From NCBI GenBank assembly GCA_902475825.1, contig CABSBA010000003.1:1-23944 (forward strand): DNA of 23,944 bases, read 5' to 3'. This DNA is from an uncultured Collinsella sp. (GTDB lineage: Bacteria; Actinomycetota; Coriobacteriia; Coriobacteriales; Coriobacteriaceae). Positions 6,935-16,000 of the stretch are shown in pieces. Position numbers and translations under genes: made by a program. Under the pieces are notes generated by a model that did no database searches, was not told the origin of the DNA, and saw only the letters and a list, made by a program, of their open reading frames with translations. The first letter of the stretch is position 1; each line of letters begins with the position of its first letter.

Positions 6935-8920
6935 TTAGTTTTGGCTGAAGAATGGGAACTGCCTCGGGTCAACCGGCGGATGCGGCATCGGCGTGCCCTG
7001 GGGCCCACCCTGTGGTCCGCCCTGGCCGCCCATCATCTTGTCGATGGCGTCCTGGACCTCGCCCTCGAACTTTTTCATTCCCTCGTGCAAACGACGCTGA
7101 CCGTCCTCGGAGCGCAGCTCCTCCATCTGCTCGGGCGAAATACCCAACAGCTCGCCCAGTATGCCCATCATCTCGCCGCGCATACGGTCACTCGTGTCGT
7201 CGTCGGCAAAGCGGCGCACCTCGGCGCGTGCCAGCGAATCAACCGTCATGCGCTCCTTACCGTTGAGCCCCAGATCGGACCACGCGAGCATGTACGGCCA
7301 GGAGCGCTCGACAAATGAACGGGCCGAGACGATCGGCGCCGTCGGTAGCATGCGGCGGGCGGCCTCGCCCTGGCGCACGAGCATCAGCAGCAGCGAGCAG
7401 ACCTCGGGCTTGGCGGCGGCCATCGGGATGTCGTCGAAAGGTCGATTGCGGTCTACGTGCGACTCAAGCGCACCATCGACCTCGCCCGGCTCAAGCCCGC
7501 CAAGCAGCTGTGCCGCACGATCGAGCATGTCAACCGGACCGGCGAGCGTCGAGAGCGCCTGCGCCAGTACGCGATCCATGCAATCCTCTACCGCGTTGAG
7601 CGTCACGAGCTCTTGGGGCACCACGGCCGAGGCGCGGTTGCGCACGCGTGCCACAAACTCGAGCGTCGACAGATACACATCGCCAAAGGGCGCATAATCT
7701 CCCTGGTAGCCACCGCAAAGCGCGGGCGCCGCCAGCGCGTACTCGGTCTTGGAAAGCGGGCTCAGCGCCATAGCGCCCAGCTCGAGCGCCGTATCCTCGA
7801 GCATCAGGCCCAGCGCACGCGAACGCAGGCGTTCGGCATCGCCCGCCGACACGTCGCGATCGAGCACGCGCGCCGCATCCGGCGCATCGCGCTCGACAGT
7901 GCGAATGTGCAAGCGCTCGGCGATTGAGCGAACAGCGGAACAACGGGCGGCCTCGGCCTCCTCCTGCGCCGGCGTAAAGATGCGATTGCGCCCCAGCACC
8001 AGGCCAATCACATTACGCGGACCCAAGGCATCGACGGCAAGTGCCGCCAACAGGGACGACGGCAAATCGCCCTCGAGCGCCACCACGGCACGCGACGCAC
8101 CGCGGGCGCGGGCATTGTCGCGCACGGCAAGCACCAGCGCCTGCCACAGCCACTCCTCGGAGCGAAACTGGGGCAGCTCATGGTCCTCCAGGGCATCGAG
8201 CATCACGCCGCGCTGAATCTCCTGAACCAGCAGGCTCTCCTCAGAACACGGCGCCTGGGCCACCACGCGACCGCAGTCGTCGAGCACAAACGAACCGCCG
8301 GTATACACCGACTCGTCATAGGCACCGATCGGCGCCATGCAGGCAAACCATACGCTGCGCTTGGACGCGATCTTGCGGTAGGCACCGCTGCGCACGGCGG
8401 CGACGGCAGCTGTCTCGCGGTCGGTCATGTCAAACGCGTTGAACTGGAAATAGGCAATGAGGTCGACACCGGTCGGCAGCATTTCGAGCTCGCGGTCCAG
8501 GTCAAACACCACGGCGCAGCGCACGCCGTCCACGTCAAACACCGGAGGCGCCCAACGCGCGTCGTTGCTCTCGCCACGTTGCAGGGCGATGCTTGTGCGC
8601 GCGGGCACCACGCGACCGTCTTTGAGCATCATATAGTCAAGCAGGGGCTGGCCCTCAAACGAAACCGCAGCGGGCACGATGCAGATCATATCGAGCTCTT
8701 GGATGCGCTCAGCAACGCCCGTCAGACCCGTCAGCATATCGTGCTCAAAATCGGCAGCGCCCACCAGGCCACCGGGCATGGCGCCCATAAAGAGTGGAGC
8801 CGGAACGCACAGCATGCGCGCGCCGCGCTCATGAGCCAGGCGAGCCTGGTCCTCGATGCGGCCGCAGATGCCCTCAATATCACCCAGGCGCATATCGATC
8901 TGTGCAAGTGCGAGCTTCAT
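6935..8920 (-). CDS. NAD+ synthetase-like protein with apparently degenerate active sites
   Basis: The 661 residues follow the plan of glutamine-dependent NAD+ synthetase: an N-terminal nitrilase-fold glutaminase (about 1-240) and a C-terminal synthetase (about 260-500). Framework motifs remain, for example IGAYDESVYTGGSFVLD (198-214), SKTE (390-393) and GGYQGDYAPFGDVY (403-416). The catalytic positions do not. By my alignment the glutaminase Glu is A41, the Lys is R108 and the Cys is F139, and the ATP-binding SGGxDS loop reads EGDLPSS (283-289). A further region (about 500-661) is unlike NadE and ends in a Gly/Gln/Pro-rich tail. The ATG at 8920 has AAAGGG upstream. The gene is open over its full length with normal codon use, so it looks maintained rather than decaying. 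A binding or regulatory role is possible; NAD synthesis is doubtful. Confidence 0.75.
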   Translation of the reverse strand: MKLALAQIDMRLGDIEGICGRIEDQARLAHERGARMLCVPAPLFMGAMPGGLVGAADFEHDMLTGLTGVAERIQELDMICIVPAAVSFEGQPLLDYMMLKDGRVVPARTSIALQRGESNDARWAPPVFDVDGVRCAVVFDLDRELEMLPTGVDLIAYFQFNAFDMTDRETAAVAAVRSGAYRKIASKRSVWFACMAPIGAYDESVYTGGSFVLDDCGRVVAQAPCSEESLLVQEIQRGVMLDALEDHELPQFRSEEWLWQALVLAVRDNARARGASRAVVALEGDLPSSLLAALAVDALGPRNVIGLVLGRNRIFTPAQEEAEAARCSAVRSIAERLHIRTVERDAPDAARVLDRDVSAGDAERLRSRALGLMLEDTALELGAMALSPLSKTEYALAAPALCGGYQGDYAPFGDVYLSTLEFVARVRNRASAVVPQELVTLNAVEDCMDRVLAQALSTLAGPVDMLDRAAQLLGGLEPGEVDGALESHVDRNRPFDDIPMAAAKPEVCSLLLMLVRQGEAARRMLPTAPIVSARSFVERSWPYMLAWSDLGLNGKERMTVDSLARAEVRRFADDDTSDRMRGEMMGILGELLGISPEQMEELRSEDGQRRLHEGMKKFEGEVQDAIDKMMGGQGGPQGGPQGTPMPHPPVDPRQFPFFSQN

Positions 8921-8959
8921 GGCTCAGCCCTTTCCGTCGTAAACCATCGTTGTCGTAGT

Positions 8960-8991
8960 AAAAGCGCCGGCCGCATGATGCAGTCGGCGCT
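8960..8991 (-). terminator. Probable terminator after the superoxide reductase gene
   Basis: On the minus strand AGCGCCG (8991-8985) pairs with CGGCGCT (8969-8963) around a 15-base loop that can pair further, followed by TTTTACT. It lies 46 bases past the superoxide reductase stop codon. The T-run is short, so termination may be partial and some transcription could reach the next gene. Confidence 0.55.
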
Positions 8992-9037
8992 CGCATGTGC
9001 ATATGCTAGCTATGATACCCCGAGCGGGGGCGCGCTC

Positions 9038-9400
9038 CTAGAACGTCGCGGACCACAGCCCATGCAGGTTGCAGTAGGCATAGACGGTACCGGTCTTGGA
9101 ACCGCCAGCGAAAAACGTCGTGGGCTTCATGCCGGGCTCAAGGTAATGGATCTCCAGGCGGCCCTCGGCCTCAAGCGCGATCCACTCGATGTAGTGCTCG
9201 GGCAGCATGGGGTGCTCCGTCGAGCCCACGCGCGCACGAATAACGTGGCCGTCGCGCTCGATCTCGACAACAGGCACGTGCTTCTCGTGCGCCGCATCCT
9301 CGGTGTTTGCCGTCAGCTCCGTGCAGCCGGCAGGGGTCGCAACGCCGTCGCCAAGGGCGGCAATGAGCTTGCCGTCGGAGTCCTTAAAGAATTTCGCCAT
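9038..9400 (-). CDS. Superoxide reductase (desulfoferrodoxin family, class III-like)
   Basis: The enzyme reduces superoxide to hydrogen peroxide without making oxygen, a defence typical of anaerobes; it is cytoplasmic. The chosen ATG at 9400 gives 120 residues and has AAAGGAG 6 bases upstream; the longer frame to 9541 has no such support. All ligands of the catalytic iron (centre II) are visible: H41 (in EKHVP, with E39/K40), H63, H69, C110 and H113 (YCNLHG). Residues 1-35 still resemble the desulforedoxin domain of two-iron enzymes but have only one Cys (C26), so the rubredoxin-like centre I is missing. This matches class III enzymes such as that of Treponema. An outside electron donor (a rubredoxin-type protein) must supply electrons; none is encoded in the window. 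Confidence 0.92.
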   Translation of the reverse strand: MAKFFKDSDGKLIAALGDGVATPAGCTELTANTEDAAHEKHVPVVEIERDGHVIRARVGSTEHPMLPEHYIEWIALEAEGRLEIHYLEPGMKPTTFFAGGSKTGTVYAYCNLHGLWSATF

Positions 9401-9434
9401 AATGTTCTCCTTTGCTGATGTGCCGATGTTCTCG

Positions 9435-9466
9435 ATGGTTCTTATGCCCAAAGGCAGGCGAACCAT
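9435..9466. promoter_or_regulatory. Nested hairpin in the leader of the superoxide reductase gene
   Basis: ATGGTTC (9435-9441) pairs with GAACCAT (9460-9466). Inside it TGCC (9445-9448) pairs with GGCA (9453-9456) around a 4-base loop. The element lies 35 bases upstream of the ATG and could be a leader structure or an operator. It has no T-run on either side, so it is not a simple terminator. Confidence 0.3.
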
Positions 9467-9506
9467 CCACGGCATGGCAAATGAACACATAACGGGCGGG
9501 AACGGT

Positions 9507-9530
9507 GGGGCGGCGCGTACTATCCGCCCC
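9507..9530 (-). terminator. GC hairpin downstream of the SNF2 helicase gene
   Basis: GGGGCGG (9507-9513) pairs perfectly with CCGCCCC (9524-9530) around 10 bases, 22 bases past the helicase stop codon. It lacks the T-run of an intrinsic terminator, so termination here would need Rho or be incomplete. Confidence 0.3.
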
Positions 9531-9552
9531 GGCAACCCCATCCCGCGCGCGG

Positions 9553-12500
9553 TTAGCGACCGTCGCCGCCGAGCAGCGCCAGAACATCCTCGCGGGTAAA
9601 CAGCGCCGACGAGATACCATCGCCGCCGAGCACACTGTTGACCAGATCACGCTTGGACTCCTGCATCTGCATAATGCGTTCCTCGATCGTGTCCTTGGCG
9701 ATGAGCTTGTACACGGTCACGGTGTGCTGCTGGCCAATGCGGTGGGCACGGTCGGTCGCCTGGTCCTGCGCCGCCACGTTCCACCACGGGTCGTAGTGGA
9801 TGACCACGTCGGCAGCCGTCAAATTAAGGCCCACGCCGCCCGCCTTGAGCGAAATCAAGAACACCGGCGCCTCGCCCGCCTGGAACTGCGCAACCATCTT
9901 GGCGCGACTCTCTTTAGAAGATGCGCCCGTGAGCTTAAGGAAGGCGATGTCCTCCTTGGCCAGGCGCTTGCCGATGATATCGAGCATGCCCGTAAACTGG
10001 CTGAACAGCAAGATGCGATGACCGCCGTCGAGCGCGCCATGGACGAGCTCCATACACGTATCGAGCTTGGCGCTTCCCGCCTTGTAGTCCGCATAGTGCA
10101 GATGCGGATCGCAACAGATCTGGCGCAGCTTGGTGAGCTCGGCAAGCACCTTGAGCTTGTCTTTCTTAAACTCCCCGGCCTCGCGGTGCTGCACTTGCTG
10201 GGCAATGCGGTCCTGGTTGGCCAGGTAGAGCTTGCGCTGCTCGCCGGTAAGCTGCGCCATCACCGTATCCTCGATCTTCTCGGGCAGATCGGCCACCACA
10301 TCTTCCTTGACGCGACGCAGCACAAACGGCGACACGAGCGCCTGCAGACGAGCGGCGCTGTCACCCTCGGTATGTTCGACGGGACCCTCAAAGCGCTTGG
10401 CAAATGAGTCGCGCGTGCCCAGAAGGCCCGGCATCAAAAAGTCGAAGATGCTCCAGAGCTCGGACAGACGGTTTTCGATGGGTGTGCCCGTCAAGGCAAA
10501 GCGCACGCCGGCCGGCAGGCGCTTGGCAGCGCGGGCCACCTGGGTGAGCGGGTTTTTAATGTACTGGGCCTCGTCGAGCACCACGCGGGCAAAGTTCTGC
10601 TCGACGTATTCGTCGATGTCGCGGCGCATGAGATCATACGACGTCACCACCACGTTGTGCTCGGCGGCACCGGCAATTTGAACGCGACGCTGGGCCTTGG
10701 CGCCCACGATGGCGCACACATCAATCGAGGGGGCAAAGCGCTCCAACTCGGCAGCCCAGTTGTACACGAGCGACGCGGGACATACCACGAGCGTGGGCTT
10801 GGTATCCCCCGCCTCCACGCGCGCCAGAATGTGCGCGATCATCTGCAGCGTTTTGCCCAGGCCCATATCGTCGGCCAAGATGCCGCCAAGGCCCAAGTGC
10901 TCAAGCGAGCCGAGCCACTGATAGCCGTCGACCTGGTAGCCACGCAGTGTGGCCTTGAGCGAGGCGGGCACCGTAAAGTCCATCTTGCCGAGCGTGTCCA
11001 GGCGCTCGACGGTGCGGCGGAATGCGGCGTCGCGATCGGCTTCGAGCGAGGGCGTGCGCGCGAGCATGCTATCGACAAAAAGGGTGCTCGACGCGGGAAG
11101 CGACACGCCGTCGAGCAGGTCGACGGCATCGACGCCCAGGTCCTCGGCAAGACCAAACGCGGCGCGAGCTCCCTCATCCAGGCGCACAATGTCGCCGGAT
11201 GTAAGGCGAGCAAACGTCTGGTGGCGCTTATACGAATCGAGATAGATGGCAAGGTCGGCCGCCGAAAGGCCGCTCGCACCCAGCTCGACGTCGAGCAGGT
11301 TGCTCTTGACGGTGGCGCGCACCGAGAGTTTGGGCGCAGGGCGTACCGAGATCTGGCGCAGGCGATCGCTGAGCATGACCTCGCCCAGCTCGGACAAAGC
11401 CGCCAGCCCCTCGGTCAGCAGGCAGAACAGGCGAGCGTCATCGCGCTCCTCAAATGCCAGGCCGCCCTCGTAGAAATCGAAGTACAGGGCAGCCGTGTCC
11501 ATAACGCGAAACTCCGCCACCGTATCGCGGGGCGGAACGCCGGGGCGTTGCTCTTCGAAAGGACTGCCCGGAGCACCAAGACTAAAGAGATCTGCCGACC
11601 AATCGCCGTAGGCCACCGTAATCTTGCAGGTCACAAGACCATCGTCGACGCCAATCGCCATGGCAAAACTCGGCTCGGGCGCCACGGTATCGAGCGCGGC
11701 GGGAGCGGTCAGGTCGGTGTAGTCGCGCAAGATCGGCAGCGCCATGCGGCAGAACTCACCCACCTGGTCGGCGGCGATATGGACCGGCGTGCGGCAGGGC
11801 AACAAGTGCGATAGGAACGGCGCCGCATGTTGGGCAAACGCCGTGTCGGTACGGCGCGCGCGGCGCGTATCGACCAGATAGGCTGCGTCACCAGTGACAA
11901 AGCAGTACGTATCGGCCGGCAAGCGCAAGTCGTAGCTGCCCCCGGCTGCCGGGGTAATCTTGGCGGCAAGGAGCGGCGGGCGCTTGGCCGGGACTTCGCC
12001 CTCCCCCTGCGGCGACGGCTCGACCGCCACCTCGTAGGCGCGATGCGTCGTCGTCCCCCGCGACCAAGCAGGCTCAAAGGACAGGGTCCTGCCACGCAGC
12101 AGGTCCAGCACGGACACGACGGAATATTCGGATACCGGCAACTGACGCTCGGCAACAAAACCGCTGCGGGCAAAGTCATACGATGCCGAGCGCGAGCTCG
12201 TAATATCACCTAGGTAGGCGACCGTCATTGCGACAAAGTCGAGCAGCTTTGTCGACACGTCATCGAAAGCCTCGGGCACATGGACAAACGTAAGCTTCTT
12301 GCCATAGGAGAACGTACCGCCGCGCACATAGGCATCGGCCATGCCGTCGATATCCTTAACCACGTAGGACACCGAACCGCTACGAATACGAAACTCGAGC
12401 GCCCAGTTAAAGCGATCGGCAAACAGCGGATTGTAGTACGGCACCAGCGAGGGCTCCAGCACCGCTTTGGGCGCATCGGGGTCAATGGTGCCGGCGAGCT

Positions 12501-13026
12501 TGCGACGCATGGCCGCGAGCTCGTCCATGCGCGCGTCCGAAAGATCGGAAAGCGCTGCCACAAGGCTCGGGCTCGTGGGGACGGGCGCCGGGAAGGGAAA
12601 GTTGGGGTTGACCGAAGATGCGCTGGGCGCGGGGCGCGCGGGCTGCTTGGACTGTGCGGGCGGTACCGTAAACGTGCGGACCGGTGTGCGCAAACCCTCG
12701 ACGGGCTCGGCGCCGCTGGCATCCAGATAAGCCAACGCCGTGGCGATGGCGTGCTTGCACATGCCGGAATAGCGGAAGGCAGCGGGGCAATCGCAGTCGT
12801 AGTCGACAACCTCGTGCTCGTCCATATCGAGCGCCACGCGCGTCTTGTACAGGTCGCCGCGCGAGCCGCGCACCGTGCCCTCGATAGTCACATTTTTGGA
12901 GAAGCGCGAGCCGGAGTCCTCAAACGACAGCACGGCGCCGTTGAGCATGAGCGAACGCCCCTTCATAAAGGTGCTGCTAAGCGCCGCCTCCTTGCGAAGC
13001 GCCTGCACAAACGTCCCCTGCGTCAT
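9553..13026 (-). CDS. SWIM zinc-finger and SNF2-family DNA translocase
   Basis: This 1157-residue Swi2/Snf2 ATPase probably moves on duplex DNA to remodel protein-DNA complexes; its exact job is unknown. The ATG at 13026 is chosen for GGAGG 5 bases upstream; the longer frame adds 10 unsupported residues. In order it has a SWIM zinc finger (C78-x-C80 ... C90-x-H92), a Pro/Ala-rich linker (about 120-150), a long middle region like the domain associated with bacterial SNF2 proteins, and the two RecA-like lobes. Motif I is DDMGLGKT with K725, motif II is DEAQ at 818-821, then LTGTPIEN and, in the second lobe, LLFSQFTGMLDII and the motif VI region TDRAHRIGQ. It begins 38 bases after the dnaE stop codon with no terminator between, so the two are probably cotranscribed. 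It could clear the template or restart stalled forks; that is inference from position only. Confidence 0.93.
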   Translation of the reverse strand: MTQGTFVQALRKEAALSSTFMKGRSLMLNGAVLSFEDSGSRFSKNVTIEGTVRGSRGDLYKTRVALDMDEHEVVDYDCDCPAAFRYSGMCKHAIATALAYLDASGAEPVEGLRTPVRTFTVPPAQSKQPARPAPSASSVNPNFPFPAPVPTSPSLVAALSDLSDARMDELAAMRRKLAGTIDPDAPKAVLEPSLVPYYNPLFADRFNWALEFRIRSGSVSYVVKDIDGMADAYVRGGTFSYGKKLTFVHVPEAFDDVSTKLLDFVAMTVAYLGDITSSRSASYDFARSGFVAERQLPVSEYSVVSVLDLLRGRTLSFEPAWSRGTTTHRAYEVAVEPSPQGEGEVPAKRPPLLAAKITPAAGGSYDLRLPADTYCFVTGDAAYLVDTRRARRTDTAFAQHAAPFLSHLLPCRTPVHIAADQVGEFCRMALPILRDYTDLTAPAALDTVAPEPSFAMAIGVDDGLVTCKITVAYGDWSADLFSLGAPGSPFEEQRPGVPPRDTVAEFRVMDTAALYFDFYEGGLAFEERDDARLFCLLTEGLAALSELGEVMLSDRLRQISVRPAPKLSVRATVKSNLLDVELGASGLSAADLAIYLDSYKRHQTFARLTSGDIVRLDEGARAAFGLAEDLGVDAVDLLDGVSLPASSTLFVDSMLARTPSLEADRDAAFRRTVERLDTLGKMDFTVPASLKATLRGYQVDGYQWLGSLEHLGLGGILADDMGLGKTLQMIAHILARVEAGDTKPTLVVCPASLVYNWAAELERFAPSIDVCAIVGAKAQRRVQIAGAAEHNVVVTSYDLMRRDIDEYVEQNFARVVLDEAQYIKNPLTQVARAAKRLPAGVRFALTGTPIENRLSELWSIFDFLMPGLLGTRDSFAKRFEGPVEHTEGDSAARLQALVSPFVLRRVKEDVVADLPEKIEDTVMAQLTGEQRKLYLANQDRIAQQVQHREAGEFKKDKLKVLAELTKLRQICCDPHLHYADYKAGSAKLDTCMELVHGALDGGHRILLFSQFTGMLDIIGKRLAKEDIAFLKLTGASSKESRAKMVAQFQAGEAPVFLISLKAGGVGLNLTAADVVIHYDPWWNVAAQDQATDRAHRIGQQHTVTVYKLIAKDTIEERIMQMQESKRDLVNSVLGGDGISSALFTREDVLALLGGDGR

Positions 13027-13064
13027 CACTTCCTCCAATCTCGCGCAGACCAGCAAGGTCGCCC

Positions 13065-16000
13065 TTAGATCACCGTCACGCGGCCTTGGTTACCCACGAT
13101 GGCCTTGGCCTCTGCCAGCAGCGGAATCGAGCGTGCGTTGACCTTGGCCGGCACCTCGGCACGCAGTACGCGCCCGTCCACCTGCTCGATAAAGATCTCC
13201 ACGCGGTCGCCGCCCGGGTTGGCGGTAAGCACCGTGGCAAGACGCGCCATATTGCCCTGGCTAAAGCGGCTGTTGGGCACCATGACCTCAAACACCTTGG
13301 GCTTGTTGTTCTCCTCGTTAAGCTCAAGCGGCACGATCTCCTGCGCGATGATCTGGTCGCCGCGGTCCGAACGCTCGAGCTTGCCCTTAATGCGAACAAA
13401 CGCATCAGACAGCTGCGCACCGGTCTCGGGATCGACCTCGCCGTACAGGTATCCCTCGGCCTCTTTGTAGGTCTTGGGGAACACCACGACCGTGGCTTCG
13501 CCTTCCATGTCCTCGAGCTGCACAATGCCCATGGGGTCGCCGTTTTTGGTCACGCGCTTGGACACGCTCGAGACCATGCCGGCCCACCACAGCGCCTTGC
13601 CCTCGGGAATCTCCTGGTTGATGGTACCGCCCGTGGGGTTTTGTACCTCGTAGCCGGTATCGATCTGCGAGAACGAGAAGTCGCGTGCCTTGGCTAGTGC
13701 ATACTCAAACGGGCGCAGCGGGTGGTCCGAGACATAGATGCCCAGAACCTCCTTCTCCTGGCTCAGCTTAAGGTGGCGGTCCCACTCCTGGCCATCCGGA
13801 TCGGGCACGCTCACCTCAAAGCCCGAGCCCTCAACGTCGCCAAACATATCGAAGAACGACGTCTGGCCGCTCGCGCGATCTTTCTGGCGCTTTACCGCGG
13901 CATCGATGATGTTCTCAGGGTTGTTCTTGTCCACAAAGTGCATCATCTGGCGACGCGGATACCCCGTGGAGTCGAAAGCACCTGCCTTGATGAGCGATTC
14001 GATCACGCGACGGTTAGCCTGGCTCGAGTCCACGCGCTCGACAAAGTCGTGCAGCGTCTTAAACGGGCCGCCCGCCTCGCGCTCGGCGATAATCGCCTGC
14101 GCCACGCCGGTGCCCACACCGCGGATGCCGGCCAGACCAAAGCGCACGCCCTCCTTGGTAGCGGTGAACTCGGTACCGGACTCGTTGACATCTGGCGACA
14201 GCACGGGGATGCCGTCGTGACGGCACGCCGAGACGTAGTGAACGATCTTGTCGGTCTTGCCCGTATAGGACGTCAGAACGGCCGCCATGTACTCGTGCGG
14301 ATAGTGCGCCTTGAGCCATGCCGTCTGCATAACCAGAATGGCGTAGCCGGCGGAGTGCGACTTGTTGAAGGCGTAGGATGCGAACTCGAGAACATCGTCC
14401 CAAATCTTCTGGGCGACCTCGCGCGTGTAGTTGTTCTTGATAGCGCCGTTCATCCAGTGGTCGTAGGTGGTCTCGTCCGAGCCATCCTCCCAGTGGAGCA
14501 CCGTCGACGTGAGCAGCTTGATCTTTTTCTTAGCCACGGGCTTACGGATACGCGAGTCCGATTCGCCCTTGGAGAAGCCGCACATCTCGACGGAGATGAG
14601 CATAACCTGCTCCTGGTAGACCATGGTGCCGTAGGTTTCGCCCAGGATGTCGTCCAGGCGGTCGTCGTAGGAGACCGCCGGCTCCTTGCCGTTCATACGG
14701 TTGATGTAGGACGAAACCATGCCGGCGCCCAGCGGGCCCGGGCGGTATAGAGCGATCAATGCCACGACGTGCTTGTACTCGGTGGGCTTCATGTTCTTGA
14801 TCGTGGCCGTCATGCCGGCGGACTCGACCTGGAAGACGCCGGCGGTGTGACCGGAGCCCATGAGCTTAAAGATCTCGGGATCGTCAAAGGGAATCTCTTC
14901 CTCTTTGATGTCGATGCCGAAGTTCTTTTTGATGTTTGCCTTGGCCTTGGAGATAACCGTCAGCGTGCGCAGGCCCAGGAAGTCCATCTTGAGCAGGCCC
15001 ATGTCGGCAACGGTATGACCCTCGTACTGGGTAATCTCGACGCCGCCCTTGGTATCGAGCTTGGTGGGCACATGCTCGTTGACGGGATCGCGGCAGATCA
15101 GGACGGCGCACGCGTGCACGCCCTCGCCACGGGTGAGGCCCTCGATCGAGAGCGCCGTGTCGATGATGCGGCGGGCGTCGTCATCCTTTTTATAGGCCTC
15201 GGCAAAGTCGGGGTTAAACAAATCCTCTTTGCCGGGTTGCTTTTCGAGCACCTGCTTGAGCTTGACCTTGGGGTCGCTCGAGACCATCTTGGACAGGCGC
15301 TGGCCCATGTAGACCGGATAGTCCAGCACGCGCGCGGCGTCGTTGATGGCCTGCTTGGCCTTAATGGTCGAGTAGGTGATGACGTGGGTGACCTTCTCGG
15401 GGCCGTAGAGCTGGCGAACGTGCTCCACGACCTCGAGGCGCCGCTCATCGTCGAAGTCCATATCGATATCGGGCATCTCGGTACGCTGCGGGGACAGGAA
15501 CCTCTCGAACATCAGGCCGTTCTCGAGCGGGTCGAACGCGGTGATGTTCATGGCGTAGGCGACGATAGCGCCGGCGGCCGAGCCACGGCCGGGACCGACG
15601 CCGATGCCGTTGTCCTTGGCCCATTGCACGTACTCGGCGACGATCAAAAAGTAGGCGGCAAAGCCCTTGTCGCAGATGACCTTGTATTCGTACTCAAAGC
15701 GCTCTTTGATGTTGACGCCACAGATCTCGCGCGTGGCCCAGTCGTCACCGTAGTGTTGGCGCAGGCCCTTCTCGCACTCGCGGCGGAACTGGCTCTCGTG
15801 CGTCTCGCCGGGATCGAGCAACGGGAAGCGCGGCAGGATGATGGAATCCCAGTCCAGCTCCACATAGCACTTGTCGGCAATCTCGAGCGTGTTGTCGCAG
15901 GCCTCGGGGCAATACGGGAACATCGCCCGCATCTCCTCCTCGGTCTTCATGTAAAACTCCGAGCCGGTCATGCGCATGCGGTTGGGGTCGTCGACCTTGG

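Noticed and set aside
8180..9418. A 412-codon plus-strand frame spanning the NAD-synthetase-like and superoxide reductase genes
   Set aside because: It runs antisense across two supported genes and their spacer and has no recognisable motif.
10657..11814. A 385-codon plus-strand frame inside the SNF2 helicase gene
   Set aside because: It is antisense to a gene with clear helicase motifs; no independent support.
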